Below are positions 28,401-35,710 of a DNA stretch of 64,000 bases, one piece after another; position 1 is the first letter of the stretch; each line of letters begins with the position of its first letter. Under the pieces are notes generated by a model. That model was not told the origin of the DNA. It did no database searches and saw only the letters and a program-made list of their open reading frames with translations. A program made the translations under genes and the position numbers. Location: assembly GCA_029339505.1 (NCBI GenBank), contig JAQISU010000036.1:7106501-7170500 (forward strand), given 5' to 3'. The stretch is from Unio delphinus (Eukaryota; Mollusca; Bivalvia; Unionida; Unionidae).

Positions 28401-30711
28401 AAATAGCAATTTACCGAATATCAATCAGAATGTTGATAAATTAAATTAAATAAAACCAAGGCTTAAACAATAAGTACAAGTGTATAGATGACAGCAGTGG
28501 TAGATAAATCATTAGCTTTGGAGCCCTGGTCAAACAAACCTTAATATTAGAATCATTTTTATCAAAGTGAAAGCATCAGTATCTACGATACATGTTCAGG
28601 TTTTATGTCATCGACAACAGTACATTTATTCTACACAATGATGTTTACTTGTGTGTTTTAGCGACAGCATCTCCAATCAGACAAATCTAAATATAGCAAC
28701 AAAATGGCACACCTCTGACTGGATGAAACAAAGTAGCCATGGCTTCAATCCGTCCGATATGCTCGGCTATAGTTTGCATCCTTTTCATCAGAAACACTAT
28801 CCTGGCAACGAGGAGGGTCAGTATAGACAGAATTTGATGTAGACGAAGGTTACAGCATCCCAATACAGTTATTTAAACTTACGTACTTTATCACGAACAA
28901 ACATTGTATGCATAGTTAGTTATTTATGTTTCTTTGTCCACATGTAATAAACTCTTAGCTTATGTTATCACTCTTTGACTACGTATTTGAAATAAAACCT
29001 CTAGACATTATCATTGTATGAAACCGAGAACACACCTGCTAATTTGAATGAGTTCCAACAGCTATATTTGACTAAATATAAATTAAATAGAGTCAAAAAA
29101 GTTTGAAAATAAATGCAATAGCTACCGGACAAGAGACGGAATGTTTCAGACATACACCTTTAAAAGCTGAGACATGACTATAGAATTCCGCATCATTGCT
29201 TTCTTTTCCTTTTAAAGAATATGTTTAAACATTACAAATAATATAACTGTGTAAAGGCCGCTATATTTTGAATCCTAGGATATGACTAGGAGGACAATAT
29301 TGTATAGAAATTAACTTATGACCTGAAATATTTACTAGGAAACACGGAAAACATCCTGGCTAGCTCATCATGCGGAGATGAAGTGATCTCAAACGCAGGC
29401 ATGAAAGAGGTATGTGCACGAAGATATTGGGAATGGTCATCACTTCATCTGGTGAAGGCATCTAAACAATAGGAACGCTATTGCACTTTCAAACCTTCCA
29501 CGGCAACATCGAGCTATGCATTAAAAGGATTAAGCACATGTCTTTGCAGAAACGTGATAAGACTCTGTTCTTGTGTTATGTATATCAATACTTTTTGTAC
29601 CTATAGGTACATGACTGTAATCTGTATTAAGTGCATTTTTGTGACTGTAAATATTCTAATGATTATCTGTAAATAAGATATTACTTAGCTAATTTCCCAG
29701 ACGGGAATATATTCTATTGTAAGATATCAATGTCTACAGATTTCATAGGATCTATAAATATATGTTATCGAGTTTGTAATAGTAATAAAGCATGTTGCCA
29801 AGTTTGGGTTAATGTTTCACTGGCTGGTGTGGTCAGGTGGTTTTATTGAAGAATTGAGTTATTTCCCATGGGATGGGTTAAATCATGCGAAAAGGTATTG
29901 CGAAATCTTACGAGTAGTTAGATCATTCACGTGGGGTACATTGCGACATATAGTCGTTTTGTACTCTTGAATCTGTATATCAGGAGGGAAATGAAAATTT
30001 AATCAATTCCTACTTTGGATTTTTACGTCATATGTTGAAATCAGTCTGCAAATATGTTTAATGTTGTGATTAGATAGTTGGAGAGGAGACATTTGTTAGG
30101 ATTATTAATTTGAATCACAGAGTGATATTTGGTCCGAAACTTTATTCTGGGACAATTGTGAATTATTTAAAGGAGTTTTGAACAATGACATGGTGATACA
30201 ATCATTCGAAGATGTTACATTCATTTGGAAAGTTCCATTCTTTTGGATTTGAATAGAACGTTTCAAAATTATTTTGAATTAAATTCGCAATACAAGAACT
30301 TCCTCTCACCTTTCCATTTTGTTACTTTCATAATTGAATGATTTGAAATTTTATAAAACGTGTTGGTTTTGCTTTATTCTATTCCTTAATTTATGACAAT
30401 ACAGCTATGAGCACTCAGCAATTTCTATAAGGTGAAACTTGTACGGTCATAAAAAATGATTGATTTTATTTCGTCTTCTGTAATAATTATGTTTTCATAA
30501 ATTATAATTTCGATTATTTTTTATATCTTTTCTAAATCATTCGTCATTTTAATACTAAGACAAATCTTCTGTCATATAATTTCCTAACAATGTCTCTTTT
30601 TTTCAGTTCAAAATAAAACGGCCTCAGGTGTATGGTGTCGGAAATGTGTCTTATGACGTGAGTTTTCAAAATGCTATAGCTACTACTGCGACCACAACTA
30701 GTAATAATTGA
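1..30711 (+). CDS. EGF-mucin-SEA single-pass membrane protein gene, 5' partial, 19 exons
   Basis: Joining 1-262, 1950-2078, 2598-2723, 5233-5358, 5760-5885, 7025-7273, 7658-7777, 8554-11073, 14029-14307, 14870-14905, 19134-19246, 19960-20024, 20618-20778, 21228-21339, 26717-26733, 27774-27912, 28662-28816, 29339-29409 and 30607-30711 gives 4911 nt in one open frame. All junctions are GT-AG and every splice phase matches. Domain order is 11 EGF-like domains (two before... the last two after the mucin block), an 840-codon Ser/Thr mucin block, a short linker, a SEA domain, a Cys-rich segment, a transmembrane helix and a tail of about 150 residues. Known membrane mucins combine mucin, EGF, SEA and TM in this way, so I infer a cell-surface mucin or adhesion protein. 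The start codon and signal peptide lie left of the window. The exact paralogue is not identified. Confidence 0.85.
326..1790. repeat. Minisatellite, unit about 30 bp, in intron 1
   Basis: Units of 28-32 bp of the form TAATGTACATTGATGATTACAG repeat for about 1.46 kb, some 45-50 copies, with a poorer stretch near 1430-1500. All frames on this array are spurious. No coding signal is seen elsewhere in the intron. Confidence 0.9.
1950..2078 (+). CDS. Exon: calcium-binding EGF domain
   Basis: 129 bp, phase 1 at both ends. It opens DLNECSDP, carries six Cys in EGF spacing and has FSCSCFNGY near the end. Acceptor is ...TGTTAG and donor is GTAAAT. Confidence 0.85.
2396..2573. repeat. (CCAT)n then (CTAT)n microsatellite
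   Basis: A pyrimidine-rich tract passes into ATCC repeats and then about 100 bp of perfect ATCT repeats, ending 25 bp before an EGF exon. Confidence 0.95.
2598..2723 (+). CDS. Exon: calcium-binding EGF domain
   Basis: 126 bp, phase 1 at both ends. It opens DIDEC and continues FTCDCHFGY. Acceptor is TACAG and donor is GTAGGT. It sits between an (ATCC)n/(ATCT)n tract upstream and a long (TA)n tract that starts 15-20 bp after the donor. Confidence 0.85.
2741..2811. repeat. (TA)n microsatellite
   Basis: Perfect TA dinucleotides. Similar tracts lie at 7277-7361, 8472-8531, 21383-21450, 21587-21639, 25312-25369 (followed by (GA)n to 25399), 33804-33879, 45451-45544 and 48237-48315. Confidence 0.95.
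3285..3569. repeat. Tandem repeat of about 88 bp, interrupted by the solo LTR
   Basis: Units of the form CGCATTGTGAAG...GCTTTGCTGTGTTATG...AAAGATCT repeat about three to four times. The array resumes at 4777-4855 on the far side of the LTR, so the LTR inserted into it. Confidence 0.85.
3570..4776 (+). mobile_element. Solo LTR of an LTR retrotransposon
   Basis: A 1207-bp segment starts TGTCACAGAATT and ends AATTCTGTTACA, which are imperfect inverted ends with the TG...CA termini of LTRs. It is flanked by the 5-bp direct repeat CTAAC (3565-3569 and 4777-4781). A TATATAA box lies at 3805-3811 and AATAAA at 4395-4400, so U3, R and U5 can be placed on the plus strand. No internal retrotransposon genes are present, as expected after LTR-LTR recombination. 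The family is not assigned. Confidence 0.85.
5233..5358 (+). CDS. Exon: EGF-like domain
   Basis: 126 bp, phase 1 at both ends, acceptor TTTTTACAG, donor GTAAAT. It has six Cys in EGF spacing (VFCSCVNGY near the end). It opens VTDIC instead of D-x-D/N-EC, so calcium binding is less certain than in its neighbours. Confidence 0.8.
5760..5885 (+). CDS. Exon: calcium-binding EGF domain
   Basis: 126 bp, phase 1 at both ends. It opens DINEC and contains YVCSCANGF. Acceptor is GTACTAG, donor GTATGG. A minisatellite of about 32 bp starts almost directly after the donor. Confidence 0.85.
5895..6560. repeat. Minisatellite, unit about 32 bp
   Basis: Units like GTTGCTTATTATTTGCATTA repeat about 20 times with decay toward the right. 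It starts at the splice donor of the exon ending 5885. The minus-strand frame across it is a repeat artefact. Confidence 0.85.
7025..7273 (+). CDS. Exon: EGF-like pair (Megf-type plus calcium-binding type)
   Basis: 249 bp (83 codons), phase 1 at both ends. The first domain contains [13 protein letters not shown]; the second opens DVNEC and ends YVCNCFLGY. The donor is GTTGGT, a weak site directly followed by about 85 bp of (TA)n. The same unusual donor is used after the mucin exon. Confidence 0.85.
7658..7777 (+). CDS. Exon: EGF-like domain
   Basis: 120 bp, phase 1 at both ends. It opens DIVEC, then six Cys with YSCSCHEGY. Acceptor TTTCCAG, donor GTAGGT. It closely resembles the exon at 1950 (both carry ECSDP near the start), which suggests exon duplication. 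Confidence 0.85.
7797..7935. repeat. Tandem repeat of about 29 bp
   Basis: Five near-identical units of ATATCGAGACTGTATTATACAT directly after the exon ending 7777. Confidence 0.9.
8554..11073 (+). CDS. Exon: Ser/Thr-rich mucin domain with 146-residue repeats
   Basis: A single 2520-bp exon (840 codons), phase 1 at both ends, acceptor TTGTCATAG, donor GTTGGT. The product is dominated by Thr and Ser with Ala, Pro, Val and Ile, as expected of a heavily O-glycosylated mucin stalk. A block recurs with an exact period of 438 bp: its TTTGCAACG landmark lies at 9381, 9819, 10257 and 10695. Each 146-residue unit splits into two diverged halves of about 73 residues. There is no Cys-rich domain inside. 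The long antisense frames here are by-products of the biased composition. Confidence 0.85.
11290..11935 (+). pseudogene. Decayed CR1/Jockey-type reverse transcriptase fragment
   Basis: Plus-strand translation with stops and frame changes shows two RT landmarks: [10 protein letters not shown] near 11370 (the Gly-x-Pro-x-Gly block) and [18 protein letters not shown] followed by [14 protein letters not shown] near 11698-11815, a stretch typical of the C-terminal part of CR1-like RTs. It sits in the intron after the mucin exon and in sense orientation. Confidence 0.75.
11940..12750 (+). pseudogene. Second decayed non-LTR ORF2 tail with internal 68-bp duplications
   Basis: Fragments [12 protein letters not shown] (about 11985), [16 protein letters not shown] (about 12122) and, after 12560, [20 protein letters not shown] are the end of a non-LTR ORF2. 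Between them a segment reading like the KILYGQLKEG region repeats about four times with 68-69-bp spacing (AATAAG landmarks at 12344, 12413, 12481 and 12549). Several stops show it is dead. It may belong to the same insertion as the fragment at 11290 or to a second nested one. Confidence 0.7.
13845..13905. repeat. (TTC)n microsatellite
   Basis: About 20 perfect TTC triplets in the intron before the exon at 14029; the Ser and Phe runs read from it are artefacts. Confidence 0.95.
14029..14307 (+). CDS. Exon: EGF-like pair after the mucin block
   Basis: 279 bp (93 codons), phase 1 at both ends, acceptor CTTTTCAG, donor GTACGG. The first EGF-like unit contains [14 protein letters not shown]; the second opens DVNEC and ends FKCQCHIGY. 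It is the third exon of this two-domain type in the gene. Confidence 0.85.
14586..14669. repeat. (CA)n then (CATA)n microsatellite
   Basis: About 48 bp of CA followed by about ten CATA units. Confidence 0.95.
14870..14905 (+). CDS. Exon: short Thr/Pro linker
   Basis: 36 bp, phase 1 at both ends, acceptor GCATACAG, donor GTGAGT (strong). It encodes a 12-residue Thr/Pro-rich linker between the last EGF pair and the SEA domain. It is short, but phase and both splice sites fit. Confidence 0.65.
15430..15565 (-). mobile_element. SINE body fragment, inverted relative to the SINE at 15691
   Basis: The reverse complement of this stretch (GACTGGGTGGGACATCATGC and following) matches the body of the SINE at 15691-15990, including the GTGCTAGACATCAC block. 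It has no tRNA-like head. Confidence 0.75.
15691..15990 (+). mobile_element. tRNA-derived SINE
   Basis: A tRNA-like head at about 15693-15766 has an A-box-like TGGCTTTCTGGTTAGTGCG and a B box GGGTTCGATCC. A non-tRNA body of about 220 bp follows, with GTGTCAGGATAATGTGACTG. A weak 7-bp flank AATACAA on both sides may be the target duplication. It is read as a SINE, not a working tRNA gene, because of the body and the imperfect folding. Confidence 0.7.
16020..17127 (-). pseudogene. Decayed major capsid protein-like gene
   Basis: The minus strand from ATG at 17127 reads [20 protein letters not shown], then a stretch with [14 protein letters not shown], and further left [12 protein letters not shown] and PRHIFIV. 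These landmarks and their order fit the double-jelly-roll capsid proteins of Polinton/adintovirus-like elements as I know them. In-frame stops interrupt it repeatedly and it is cut near 16020 where SINE sequence begins. The capsid assignment is from recall of the family and needs a profile search. Confidence 0.5.
17138..17350 (-). CDS. Small basic ORF next to the capsid-like pseudogene, unknown
   Basis: A 70-codon open frame ([20 protein letters not shown] at its start) lies 10 bp upstream of the capsid-like ATG on the same strand. It is Arg/Lys-rich at its N-terminus. It may be a small virion protein of the element or a surviving fragment of a longer gene. Surrounding genes are dead, so it is probably not expressed. 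Confidence 0.35.
   Translation of the reverse strand: MLSAIRDRLARFIRRKPQQVKLPITEMLPTNVSKIINQAGNTKLTESLDKAQRIRTANLIAGSVLRVRPY
17560..18585 (-). pseudogene. Decayed copy of gene X of the element at 55656
   Basis: Minus-strand fragments in shifting frames include [10 protein letters not shown] and [15 protein letters not shown] near 18590-18450, and [16 protein letters not shown] near 18080. The same landmarks in the same order occur in the intact frame at 63222 (LTTRLARER, IRDSVRNKLQQRQ, IPELVVTNYENR). Several stops and frame changes are present. Similarity left of about 17900 is weak. Confidence 0.65.
18679..18801 (-). repeat. Right terminal inverted repeat of the decayed element
   Basis: Its reverse complement begins AGCTTCCTACGAAAATAAAA and pairs with 15289-15412. 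The same block recurs at 35368-35425. Confidence 0.75.
19134..19246 (+). CDS. Exon: SEA domain, first part
   Basis: 113 bp, enters in phase 1 and leaves in phase 0 at donor GTAAGT; acceptor TATTTCAG. It encodes [20 protein letters not shown], the first strand of a SEA fold. It follows a 4.2-kb intron that contains a decayed virus-like element. Confidence 0.8.
19960..20024 (+). CDS. Exon: SEA domain, second part
   Basis: 65 bp, phase 0 to phase 2, acceptor GCAATTAG, donor GTAAGA. It encodes [20 protein letters not shown], a SEA helix and strand that lead into the cleavage loop in the next exon. Confidence 0.8.
20215..20555. repeat. Tandem repeat of about 30 bp in the intron inside the SEA coding region
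   Basis: Units like GCATATTTTACATGACAATA repeat about 11 times between the second and third SEA exons. Confidence 0.9.
20618..20778 (+). CDS. Exon: SEA domain, third part with Gly-Ser cleavage motif
   Basis: 161 bp, phase 2 to phase 1, acceptor TTCTTCTAG, donor GTAAAA (weak). It reads [16 protein letters not shown]. The G-S pair at 20622-20627 followed by hydrophobic strand residues matches the GSxxV-type self-cleavage site of SEA domains (known family feature), so the protein may be cut outside the membrane into two non-covalently joined parts. Confidence 0.8.
21228..21339 (+). CDS. Exon: membrane-proximal Cys-rich segment
   Basis: 112 bp, phase 1 to phase 2, acceptor TTCTTAG, donor GTAAGT. 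It carries four Cys ([20 protein letters not shown]) and resembles the compact EGF-like segment that follows SEA domains in membrane mucins. Six EGF Cys are not all present. Confidence 0.75.
21345..21760. repeat. Direct duplication of about 205 bp, each with a (TA)n core
   Basis: CTATGTTTTGTTACATTCGG plus a TA tract plus an AT-rich tail ending near CAAATAATTG occurs twice in tandem, with about 10 percent differences. Confidence 0.85.
22135..22377. repeat. Short tandem repeat that holds the empty insertion site
   Basis: Units of about 55-110 bp with TTCACGTTATTGTGCATACA and GAGTTATTGTGC recur here and again at 24990-25100 beyond the transposon. One copy near 22246-22263 preserves the sequence without the insertion. 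Confidence 0.8.
22382..24985. mobile_element. TTAA-flanked DNA transposon, about 2.6 kb
   Basis: The ends are perfect inverted repeats AGGAGACTAGAAA...TTTCTAGTCTCCT, and each end abuts TTAA (22378-22381 and 24986-24989). A neighbouring tandem copy at about 22246-22263 reads CATTTTAAATTACATTATAC uninterrupted, which is the empty site. Degenerate subterminal inverted repeats continue for about 200 bp and share TGACGTCATACTAGCAA on both sides. TTAA duplication is the hallmark of piggyBac-type transposons. The only coding signal found inside is a THAP exon, and no transposase catalytic core is visible. Confidence 0.8.
24406..24737 (-). pseudogene. THAP-domain exon inside the TTAA transposon, one frame change
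   Basis: From ATG at 24737 the minus strand reads MPFCVAYGC (first Cys pair), then after a one-base frame change in an A/T run near 24670-24680, [18 protein letters not shown] (second zinc pair C-x2-H) and VPDIPL. This is the C2CH order of a THAP DNA-binding domain, which is used by P-element-type transposases and host factors. The frame runs to a perfect donor GTAAGT (24400-24405 on the plus strand), so it may be a first exon. No second exon was recognised. Confidence 0.65.
25510..26700. repeat. Minisatellite of 48 bp, about 24 copies
   Basis: The unit TTATAAGCTGTATTGATTTA...GGCCTCGATTCATT repeats with a regular 48-bp period, so it stays open as a 16-residue repeat in one frame. That frame is hydrophobic and has no support as a gene. 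The array ends about 20 bp before the 17-nt micro-exon. Confidence 0.9.
26717..26733 (+). CDS. Micro-exon of 17 nt
   Basis: Seventeen bases between acceptor CACTTTTAG and donor GTGAGT. It joins phase 2 to phase 1 and adds PNKKDG. It is the only candidate seen between 21340 and 27773 that fits both neighbouring phases. It lies about 20 bp after the end of a 1.2-kb array of 48-bp repeats. Confidence 0.6.
27774..27912 (+). CDS. Exon: transmembrane helix
   Basis: 139 bp, phase 1 to phase 2, acceptor GATACAG, donor GTATAT. After [20 protein letters not shown] it continues as an Ile/Val stretch, then [10 protein letters not shown]. This is one hydrophobic segment of about 27 residues closed by a basic stop-transfer cluster, giving type I topology. 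Confidence 0.9.
28662..28816 (+). CDS. Exon: cytoplasmic tail
   Basis: 155 bp, phase 2 to phase 1, acceptor GTTTTAG, donor GTCAGT. It encodes a polar, His- and Asn-rich stretch without a recognised domain. Confidence 0.75.
29339..29409 (+). CDS. Exon: cytoplasmic tail
   Basis: 71 bp, phase 1 to phase 0, acceptor TTACTAG, donor GTATGT. It encodes [18 protein letters not shown] and neighbouring residues; no domain recognised. Confidence 0.7.
30607..30711 (+). CDS. Terminal exon of the membrane mucin gene
   Basis: Phase 0 entry after a pyrimidine-rich acceptor (TTTTTTTCAG). It reads [20 protein letters not shown] and stops at TGA 30709-30711. A possible donor (GTGAGT) follows SYD at 30658, but the frame stays open for 17 more codons. 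An AATAAA-type signal follows the stop within about 10 bases, so I call this the terminal exon. Confidence 0.7.
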   Translation, partial: FKIKRPQVYGVGNVSYDVSFQNAIATTATTTSNN

Positions 30712-32045
30712 AATAATAAATATAAAAAGAATAATAATAATATAAATAATAATAATCATAATAATATGTATATATATTTTCTTCATTTGATCCTCCTTTT
30801 CTATTTACATCACAAAGGTATTGCATCACCGCGTAATTTCGTTGATATGCTCGTTTAAGCTTGCAGCCTAATCGTGCTTAGTTTAATCAAGTACAAAAGT
30901 ACTTTACATTGATCTATTCTTTATAAAATGGATATAAGTTCTTCAGAATCCTTTTTTATTTCGAAGTCTTAAATAATGACAGGATATTCTTTATTAGATT
31001 AGCTATTTGAATGAGTGCTCTTTGTTCGAGATACATGTCCTGAAGAAACTTTGTATGACATTCTCAATTAATTTTTAATTGACTAAGAATATAGGATTAT
31101 CATCTAGATAAAAAAGCGGTTCTATATAAGGAAGGAGAGAAACGTAAATGTATATATAGTGACAGTTTTGTCATAATAAGGTAAATTTGCAATTTTCGTC
31201 TACTTGCAGAATGGAATATACAACTAACTGATGCATCAGGAAAAAACCTTCGGAAATTTGCTGTGCCACTAAACAAACTGTATACTCTGAAATATAGGTC
31301 ACTGTGTCGCATTGTTTATTCGCACTATGTAAAGATGATCAGACGTTGTTTTCATTATCAAATGTTCTTAGATTCTTTGTACGATGCTGTACTGAAAAAT
31401 GATAGCTGCACTTAATATTTAACAATGATCGTTGTACTGGACCACTAAAAACATTTTGAAATATGTTTTCTGAAATTTAGAAATGTACATATTTTTTAAT
31501 TTGATTTCTTTGCCTGTTTATTTAAAAATGCTTTTCTCGAGTTGAGGATTTTTCTAAATACAGAAATGTGTTGCTAAGTAATGCGAGTTAAACAAAGTTC
31601 AATAATGCTAAATACATACATTTAAACCTACCTTAAGGAATAATCTATGATAGCATTGCAATGACCTCTCATCATATATCTTGCAAAACTGAATAAAATG
31701 AGAGTATTTTGAGAAATATATTTTGCAAGTTAGAATTAGTAGAAGTGTATGTATGTGCTTTTAGTTATTTTTAAAATTAGCTCTGGGCCTCTCGACTTTG
31801 TTTTGTTTGGTAAGCATTTATTGGAATAGCGTTAAACAGTGGTATCAATAGTGTTATTCACCAGTATGAAAAGTGTTATTCACCGTATGATACAAAATAT
31901 TAAAGCTCAGCACATGCACGTAAACCAGTCTTAAGTAAAAGAAAGAAAGGCTTTCATAGAGGATAGCTACACCTTTGATGAAAATCCTGTTAGGTAAAGT
32001 AGCAAATATATCATAAATGTTTGGATCTTTTGCATAAAGGCGGCC
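30712..32045. other. Downstream of the mucin gene, nothing further seen
   Basis: AT-rich. The first bases after the stop contain AATAAA-type signals within an A/T-rich stretch (30712-30775), likely the poly(A) region of the mucin gene. No coding signal beyond random short frames. Confidence 0.5.
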
Positions 32046-32049
32046 CTTA

Positions 32050-33690
32050 ATACCCATCGTCCACTATATTAGCATATCCACTTAATACCCATCGTCCACT
32101 ATATTAGCATATCCACTTAATACACATCCTCCATTATATTAAAATATTCACTTAATACCTATCGTCCACTATATTAGCATATCCACTTAATACACATCCT
32201 CCATTATATTAGAATATCCACTTAATACACATCCTCCACTATATTAGCATAACTACTTAATACACATCTTCCACTATATTAGCATATCCACTTAATACAG
32301 ATTCTCCACTATATTAGCATATCCACTTAATACACATCCTCCATTATATTAAAATATTCACTTAATACCTATCGTCCACTATATTAGCATATCCACTTAA
32401 TACACATCCTCCATTATATTAGAATATCCACTTAATACACATCCTCCACTATATTAGCATAACTACTTAATACACATCTTCCACTATATTAGCATATCCA
32501 CTTAATACAGATTCTCCACTATATTAGCACACCCACTTAATACAGATTCTCCACTATATTAGCATTTCCACTTAATACAGATTCTCCACTATATTAGCAT
32601 ACCCACTTAATACAGATTCTCCACTATATTAGCATATCCACTTAATACAGATTCTCCACTATATTAGCATACCCACTTAATACACATCCTCCATTATATT
32701 AAAATATCCGCTTAATACAAATCCTCCACTATATTAACATACCCACTTAATACAGATTCTCCACTATATTAGCATATCCACTTAATACAGATTCTCCACT
32801 ATATTAGCATATCCACTTAATACAGATTCTCCACTATATTAGCATATCCACTTAATACAGATTCTCCACTATATTAACATACCCACTTAATACAGATTCT
32901 CCACTATATTAGCATATCCACTTAATACAGATTCTCCACTATATTAGCATATCCACTTAATACAGATTCTCCACTATATTAGCATATCCACTTAATACAG
33001 ATTCTCCACTATATTAGCATATCCACTTAATACACATCCTCCACTATATTAGCATATCCACTTAATACAGATTCTCCACTATATTAGCATACCCACTTAA
33101 TACACATCCTCCATTATATTAAAATATCCGCTTAATACAAATCCTCCACTATATTAGCATACCCACTTAATACAGATTCTCCACTATATTAGCATATCCA
33201 CTTAATACAGATTCTCCACTATATTAGCATATCCACTTAATACAGATTCTCCACTATATTAGCATATCCACTTAATACAGATTCTCCACTATATTAGCAT
33301 ATCCACTTAATACAGATTCTCCACTATATTAGCATATCCACTTAATACAGATTCTCCACTATATTAGCATATCCACTTAATACAGATTCTTCACTATATT
33401 AGCATACCCACTTAATACAGATTCTCCACTATATTAGCATATCCACTTAATACAGATTCTCCACTATATTAGCATATCCACTTAATACAGATTCTCCACT
33501 ATATTAGCATATCCACTTAATACAGATTCTCCACTATATTAGCATATCCACTTAATACACATCCTCCACTATATTAGCATATCCACTTAATATAGATTCT
33601 CCACTATATTAGCATATCCACTTAATACAGATTCTCCACTATATTAGCATATCCACTTAATACACATCCTCCACTATATTAGCATACCCC
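32050..33690. repeat. Minisatellite of 35 bp, about 47 copies, with higher-order structure
   Basis: The unit CCACTTAATACAGATTCTCC plus ACTATATTAGCATAT is 35 bp. Variant units are arranged non-randomly: a six-unit block repeats at a distance of exactly 210 bp (AAAATATTCA at 32141 and 32351) and a variant at 32701 recurs 420 bp later at 33121. Confidence 0.95.
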
Positions 33691-33800
33691 GAAATCATGT
33701 CGCTTTCTTAGAATACGAACTTAATTTCCATTCTCCACTATATCAACACAGAAATCAAGTCGCAATAAAGATTAGGCTAGAATAGAGGAAGTTAAGAGCA

Positions 33801-33879
<79 letters not shown>

Positions 33880-33884
<5 letters not shown>

Positions 33885-35367
33885 TTATACTAAAATAAAT
33901 TATTTATATAAGAGTTTTCTTTCTATTACCAAAAATAATACAGATACAGAAAATAACACCAATACGTATAATTGATGTATGTAGTATGTCTTGCCAGTAA
34001 TTGTAAACGATGCATTATTGACCTTTACTATGCTTTAACACTTGAAAGATTGAACGGCACGTCTCAAAAATTAATCAACGATTAGAAAGAGTCCATAAGC
34101 TGAGTATACATGCTGCGTGATTAACTTAATACATTGCTTTTAAAAAATATATTTGTTCACATAATTTTTTTTAAGGAAGTGCATCAATAGATCCAGTTTA
34201 TAAGCACACTTGAATAAATTTTCCAATAAATAGAGTTGTTAGAATGGTTACTGCGATATGTAAGATAATTTTGCTGTAAAGTTACATATTTTATGTTGGA
34301 TAGCACAATTTAACGGCTTCTTTGCTTAATAACCTTTAAATAAAATATTGTGATATTTTTATTTTACACCTTTCACTTTGTATTTGAGAGAAATAAATTA
34401 TATTGTTCCGTTATTCAATGCTTGCTAGTTTTGCTTTGTTTTTCATTATTTTTTAGGGAATAGAGTCATAATAATTCGTATATGAATACCTATAATTCAT
34501 ATACAATGGACACAATATCTTATTGCCAGCTATGAAAGTATAAACTGCAAGAGCTATATTTAGATATGTAATTAGATAATAGTTTTGACATTCGTGATGT
34601 GATGTATTTAATTTTTGCTTATCTTTGAACTTATGGCAGGCGAAATAAATTATGATGGTTGTTAACATCGCCCCCCCCCCCAAAAAAAAAAAAATAAATA
34701 CAAAACAAATCACTTTCATTAGACTAATTTCAAAATTGCACATGTCGGCAAACGACATTTGCATATTCTATGCTATTTTTAACATGTCCGAGAGGAACTA
34801 GACGTTTCTAAATGTCTAAATTTGGAGAGTTGTAAGATTCGTAAAGTTTAATGTTGTCAAAGAGTAATCTCAAACATGTGCAATAAGAAGCTCAGTATAT
34901 CAAATTAAACGTTTCAGAATATCGCGTTTTTCAAAGTGTGGTAGACTAAAAAATAATCAATTGTAAATGTATCGTTTGAACTTGCATAGTTATGCAATAG
35001 GTTCAAAATTAGATAGCAGAGAAACAATGACATTTATTCTTTGTTTGTACAATTATTTTGCAACCACTTGCTCTTCAAAGTGTTCTAAAGTAAGTGGTGG
35101 GTTTTTCATTTTAAAGTTTGTTCTCATCTTTATGAATAATGCTATTCGAGGTTTTATACAAAATGTGGTCCTGCTTCTTCGGTAGTATACTTACAATAAG
35201 AGACTTTGACAATATTACTGACATGGTTCATCGTTGACAAATGAATTATATGTTATATTCTAAAGGACACGCGAGCGAAGTTATTAGTGTTGCTTCATAT
35301 CTGATGCAAGTTTCATCTGACCATTTTGGTCAACCGATAACCAAATAGAGTATTTACTAAACTAACA
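33880..35367. other. Intergenic stretch, no gene seen
   Basis: AT-rich DNA after a (TA)n tract. A run of C followed by a run of A lies at 34669-34693. No convincing exon, RNA gene or element. Confidence 0.5.
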
Positions 35368-35710
35368 CTTTCTACGAAAACGAAATATAAGGGTTAATAA
35401 CACCAAACCGAAGCTTCTAACTAAATGAGATGTTTACCACATGGACACTTATTCGAGGTCGCACCTTCTCTGCTGCTGTGAATGAAATTATATCATATAT
35501 CAATAATGGCGAAGCGTTAACAACTAGATGAGCACTAGAGCTACTCTCAGCAATTGAGAAATTCATACAGAGTCCTTGATTCTGTCAGGCGAAATTTCAA
35601 GAAACACAGACTGAATTAAATGAGGATACAATACAATTATTTAAACCAATTGTCGAACCAACTAAAAAGATTACTGTGGCTACAACAGTTGTGAAAGAAA
35701 CACCCAAGTA
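35368..35710 (+). mobile_element. Third fragment of the Polinton-like family: terminal repeat plus start of gene X
   Basis: 35371-35425 (TCTACGAAAACGAAATATAA, then CACCAAACCGAAGCTTCTAAC) matches the terminal repeats of the element at 15289. ATG at 35506 begins a broken copy of gene X (GEALTTR; later QLFKPI followed by TKKIT), in frames interrupted by a stop and small indels. A CACCTTCTCTGCTGCTG block at 35463 resembles the block near 55867. Similarity fades after about 35710. Confidence 0.6.

Larger units (their letters stand above)
26735..30606. other. Introns around the TM and tail exons, otherwise featureless
   Basis: Apart from the exons listed and a short (TA)n at 27524-27544, these AT-rich introns show no repeat array, gene or element that I can support. 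Confidence 0.5.
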
